Assembly: GCF_000803065.1 (NCBI RefSeq)
Contig: NZ_JSXI01000063.1
Span: forward strand, 1-64,000
DNA: 64,000 bases
Reading direction: 5' to 3'
DNA from: Sphingomonas sp. ERG5
GTDB taxonomy: Bacteria > Pseudomonadota > Alphaproteobacteria > Sphingomonadales > Sphingomonadaceae
Below are positions 61,669 through 64,000 of this stretch, piece by piece (positions within the stretch are counted from its first letter, which is position 1; each line of letters starts with the position of its first letter). The position numbers and the translations under genes are program-made. The notes under the pieces are model-generated. The model had not been told where the DNA came from. It searched no databases and saw only the letters and a list, made by a program, of their open reading frames with translations.

Positions 61669-62873
61669 AGGCCGACCGCCGTCAGCGCCTGGTCGAGATC
61701 GTCGATCACATCCTGTGGGTCTTCCAGACCGACATTGAGGCGCAGCAGATTCTCGGTCACGCCCATCTCGATCCTCTTATCCTCGGCCACGCCCGAATGC
61801 GTGGTGGACGACGGGTGCGTCATCAGCGACCGGGAATCGCCGATATTGTTCGAAATGTCGATCAGCGCGAGCGCATCGAGCAGGCCATGCGCCTGCTTGC
61901 GTCCGCCCTCGACCTCAAAGGCGAAGATCGGGCCGCAGGCATCCATCTGACTCATCGCCAGATTATGCTGTGGATGGCTCGGCAAGCCGGGATGCAGGAC
62001 TCGCGGTACGCGCTTCTCGATGAACGCACCGACCTTCATGGCATTTTCGCTCTGGCGATGAATGCGCAGGTCGAGCGTCTCAAGGCCTTTCAGCACCACC
62101 CAGGCATTGAAGGCGCTGAGCGTCGGCCCGGTATTGCGCGTGAAGGGCAGCAGCGTGTTGTTGATGAAATCCTCAGTCCCGCACACCGCGCCGGCGAGCA
62201 CGCGGCCCTGCCCGTCCATCATCTTGGTCGCGCTATAGGCCGTCACGTCGGCGCCGAATTCGAGCGGGCGCTGCAATGCCGGGGTCGCGAACGCATTGTC
62301 GACCACGCTGACGATGCCATGCTTGCGCGCAATGTCGCACACGGCTTTCAGATCGACCACGTCCATCGTCGGATTGGCCGGGGTTTCGAAGAAGAAGACC
62401 TTGGTATTGGGCTTCACCGCATCGGCGAATTGCTGCGGGTCGCGCGCATCGACGATCGTCACGTCGATACCGAATTTGGGCAGCAGCGTATCGGTCAGCC
62501 AGCGGCATGATCCGAACGCGGCACGGCCCGCGACCAGATGGTCGCCGGTCTGCAACTGGCACAACAGGACCGCGGTCATCGCCGCCATGCCCGTCGCCAT
62601 CGACCGACATGCCTCGGCGCCCTCAAGCAGCGCAATGCGATGTTCGAGCATCTCGACCGTCGGATTCTGCAATCGCGAATAGGTCATGCCGACCTGCTCG
62701 CCGGCGAACCGCGCCGCGGCATCGGCCGCGCAGTCATAGGCATAGCCCGAGGTCAGGAAGAGCGCTTCCGACGTCTCGCCGAATTCGGAGCGGGCGGTGC
62801 CGCCACGAATGGCCTGAGTCGCGGGGCGCCAGGAGCGGGTGATGTCGCGGTTCTGTCCGGTACGGCGTTTCAT
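61665..62873 (-). CDS. metZ: O-succinylhomoserine sulfhydrylase
   Basis: A 402-residue PLP enzyme of the Cys/Met-metabolism family making homocysteine from O-succinylhomoserine and sulfide. TQAIRGGTARSEFGETSEAL, the PLP-lysine segment AYSATKMMDGQGRVLAG and RSLMTHPSSTTHSG are diagnostic; the ordering favours MetZ over cystathionine gamma-synthase. ATG 62873 is preferred. The promoter lies in the 94-base divergent gap with the PMT gene, which holds a 10-base direct repeat. Confidence 0.93.
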   Translation of the reverse strand: MKRRTGQNRDITRSWRPATQAIRGGTARSEFGETSEALFLTSGYAYDCAADAAARFAGEQVGMTYSRLQNPTVEMLEHRIALLEGAEACRSMATGMAAMTAVLLCQLQTGDHLVAGRAAFGSCRWLTDTLLPKFGIDVTIVDARDPQQFADAVKPNTKVFFFETPANPTMDVVDLKAVCDIARKHGIVSVVDNAFATPALQRPLEFGADVTAYSATKMMDGQGRVLAGAVCGTEDFINNTLLPFTRNTGPTLSAFNAWVVLKGLETLDLRIHRQSENAMKVGAFIEKRVPRVLHPGLPSHPQHNLAMSQMDACGPIFAFEVEGGRKQAHGLLDALALIDISNNIGDSRSLMTHPSSTTHSGVAEDKRIEMGVTENLLRLNVGLEDPQDVIDDLDQALTAVGL

Positions 62874-62903
62874 GGCGCCGCTTTGCCGGGTGGGATCGCC
62901 CCA

Positions 62904-62926
62904 CGTCAATGCCCTGCGTCAATGCC
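62904..62926. promoter_or_regulatory. Direct repeat in the metZ promoter gap
   Basis: CGTCAATGCC occurs twice, at 62904-62913 and 62917-62926, 13 bases apart. On the metZ strand this reads GGCATTGACG twice, containing two TTGACG boxes that could serve as a -35 element or as half-sites for a regulator. It lies 31-53 bases before the metZ start. I do not see a SAM-II riboswitch. Confidence 0.4.
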
Positions 62927-62967
62927 TCCCTTGAAAGCGGGCGACGAAGAAGGGATAGCGGCAGGTG

Positions 62968-64000
62968 ATGCAGACCCCCCCCGCCCCGCCTCGCCCGATT
63001 CTGATCGCGAGCGGAATCGGTGCCGCGGCGCAGTTCCTCTTCGCGCTCAACCTGACCCGTCCCAGCACTGTGGTGTTCGACGAGACGCATTATGTCCCGG
63101 CGGCGCGCGTGCTGATGAAGCTCGCTTATCCGACCAACACCGAACATCCGCTGCTCGGCAAGGCGCTGATCGCGACCGGCATGACGCTGTTCGGCGACAA
63201 TGCGCTGGGCTGGCGGATCATGTCGACGATCGCGGCGACCGCGGTGGTGATCGGCGTGTTCGCGATCCTGTGGATGCTGTTTCAACGCACGCGGACCGCG
63301 GTGTTCGGCGCGCTGTTCGTGATCCTTAACTTCACCGTCTTCATCCAGGCGCGGATCGGGATGCTCGACGGGTTCATGGCGGCATTCGTCATCCTCGCGA
63401 TCGTCGCACTGCTGCGCGCGATGCGCAGCCCGCCCGGCAAGGTGATGCGCCGCTGGATATTGGGCAGCATGCTGCTTGGCCTTGCCGTCGCGACCAAATG
63501 GGCAGCGGCGCCGTTCGTCGCCTATGCCGCGATCGCCTTCCTGGTCATGCGCCGGCGCGATGCCGCGGCCTGGCCGGGGCTGCGCCCGATCCCCGCCCTG
63601 CTGATCCTTGGCGGCGTCAGCATCGCGACCTATTTCCTGACCTTCGCGCCGGCATTTTTCTATGCCGAGGAGCCTATGACGCTCGGTCGGCTGATCCCGT
63701 TCCAGCTGCACATGTACGCGCAACAGACTCAGGCCCTGCCCTCGCACCCCTATCAGTCGAGCTGGTGGAGCTGGCCGCTGATGATCCGCCCGATCTGGTA
63801 TCTCTATGAAAAGGTCGATGGCGCAGTGCGCGGCATATTGCTGCTCGGCAATCCGGCGATCATGTGGGGCGGGCTGGTTGCGGTCGCGGCCTGCCTGGTC
63901 ATCGGCATACGCGAACGGTCGATCAAATTTTTCGGCGTCGCGGCCTTATGGCTCGGCGCGTATCTGATCTGGGCGATCATCCCGAAATCACTGGGGTTCT
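62968..64000 (+). CDS. PMT-family glycosyltransferase, C-terminus beyond window
   Basis: A frame open from ATG 62968 (GCAGG just upstream) to the window edge, 344 codons visible. Early residues FDETHYVPAARVL carry the acidic pair of the GT39 catalytic loop, and NTEHPLLGKALIATGM matches the HPPLGK-type second motif; at least eight hydrophobic helices follow. HPYQSSWWSWPLMIRPIWYLYE begins the C-terminal PMT domain. Such enzymes move a sugar from a polyprenyl-phosphate donor to a protein. The gene continues past 64000. Confidence 0.88.
   Translation, partial: MQTPPAPPRPILIASGIGAAAQFLFALNLTRPSTVVFDETHYVPAARVLMKLAYPTNTEHPLLGKALIATGMTLFGDNALGWRIMSTIAATAVVIGVFAILWMLFQRTRTAVFGALFVILNFTVFIQARIGMLDGFMAAFVILAIVALLRAMRSPPGKVMRRWILGSMLLGLAVATKWAAAPFVAYAAIAFLVMRRRDAAAWPGLRPIPALLILGGVSIATYFLTFAPAFFYAEEPMTLGRLIPFQLHMYAQQTQALPSHPYQSSWWSWPLMIRPIWYLYEKVDGAVRGILLLGNPAIMWGGLVAVAACLVIGIRERSIKFFGVAALWLGAYLIWAIIPKSLGF

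Noticed and set aside
62874..62967. A SAM-II riboswitch before metZ
   Set aside because: The gap is short and lacks the conserved pseudoknot elements; only a direct repeat is seen.

Overview
The window is a high-GC chromosomal segment of an alphaproteobacterium, most likely a sphingomonad (Sphingomonas or a close relative). The evidence is a GcrA-family regulator, a Cpa/Tad pilus locus, a TonB-dependent receptor, an ispH-thrB-rnhA cluster, a bc1 operon (petA-petB-petC), tandem TraB/GumN proteins and the palindromic repeat families common in this group. I see no rRNA, tRNA, CRISPR array, prophage or insertion sequence. About 70 protein genes fill most of the sequence.

Layout. 1-3.7 kb: a TonB receptor and S1/P1 nuclease pair, divergent from a LysR regulator. 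3.7-9.1 kb: a lipoprotein, ispH-thrB-rnhA, a DUF1508 protein, a FAD oxidoreductase and an alpha/beta hydrolase. 9.2-17.0 kb: cpaA-cpaB-cpaC-cpaD-cpaE-tadB-tadC plus a membrane-anchored helix-hairpin-helix protein; cpaF and the pilin gene are absent. 17.0-24.3 kb: a DUF1254/DUF1214 pair, ppdK, glyS and glyQ. 24.7-28.3 kb: three successive TraB/GumN paralogues. 28.3-35.1 kb: rplY, pth, a 2OG-oxygenase-like gene, an AT-rich patch with one unknown secreted protein, ychF, a nucleotide pyrophosphatase-like lipoprotein and a MaoC hydratase. 35.4-38.8 kb: petA-petB-petC-apt. 38.9-43.2 kb: trmL-hemF-GNAT, two related membrane proteins and lipB. 43.2-46.4 kb: small exported proteins and queC-queE. 46.5-49.8 kb: hslO, argF, argD. 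49.8-54.3 kb: a metzincin-like protease with a small exported partner, a glycosyltransferase, an ABC-2 permease and gcrA. 54.5-56.7 kb: tadE-tadG. 56.7-64 kb: an outer-membrane barrel, parE, a five-gene operon metZ-apaG-lysR-GNAT-membrane protein with 4-base overlaps at every junction, and the start of a PMT-family glycosyltransferase.

Most genes are housekeeping: isoprenoid, threonine, methionine, arginine, haem, lipoate and queuosine synthesis, respiration, translation and topoisomerase IV. The less ordinary signals are non-coding. Several families of long inverted repeats lie between genes. One lies in frame inside glyS and another supplies the glyS ribosome binding site. Terminator-bearing structured segments precede queC and argD. 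A 10-bp hairpin abuts the ribosome binding site of the metzincin gene. An AT-rich island (30.4-31.9 kb) holds an unrecognised secreted protein beside a hairpin-rich gene-free stretch.
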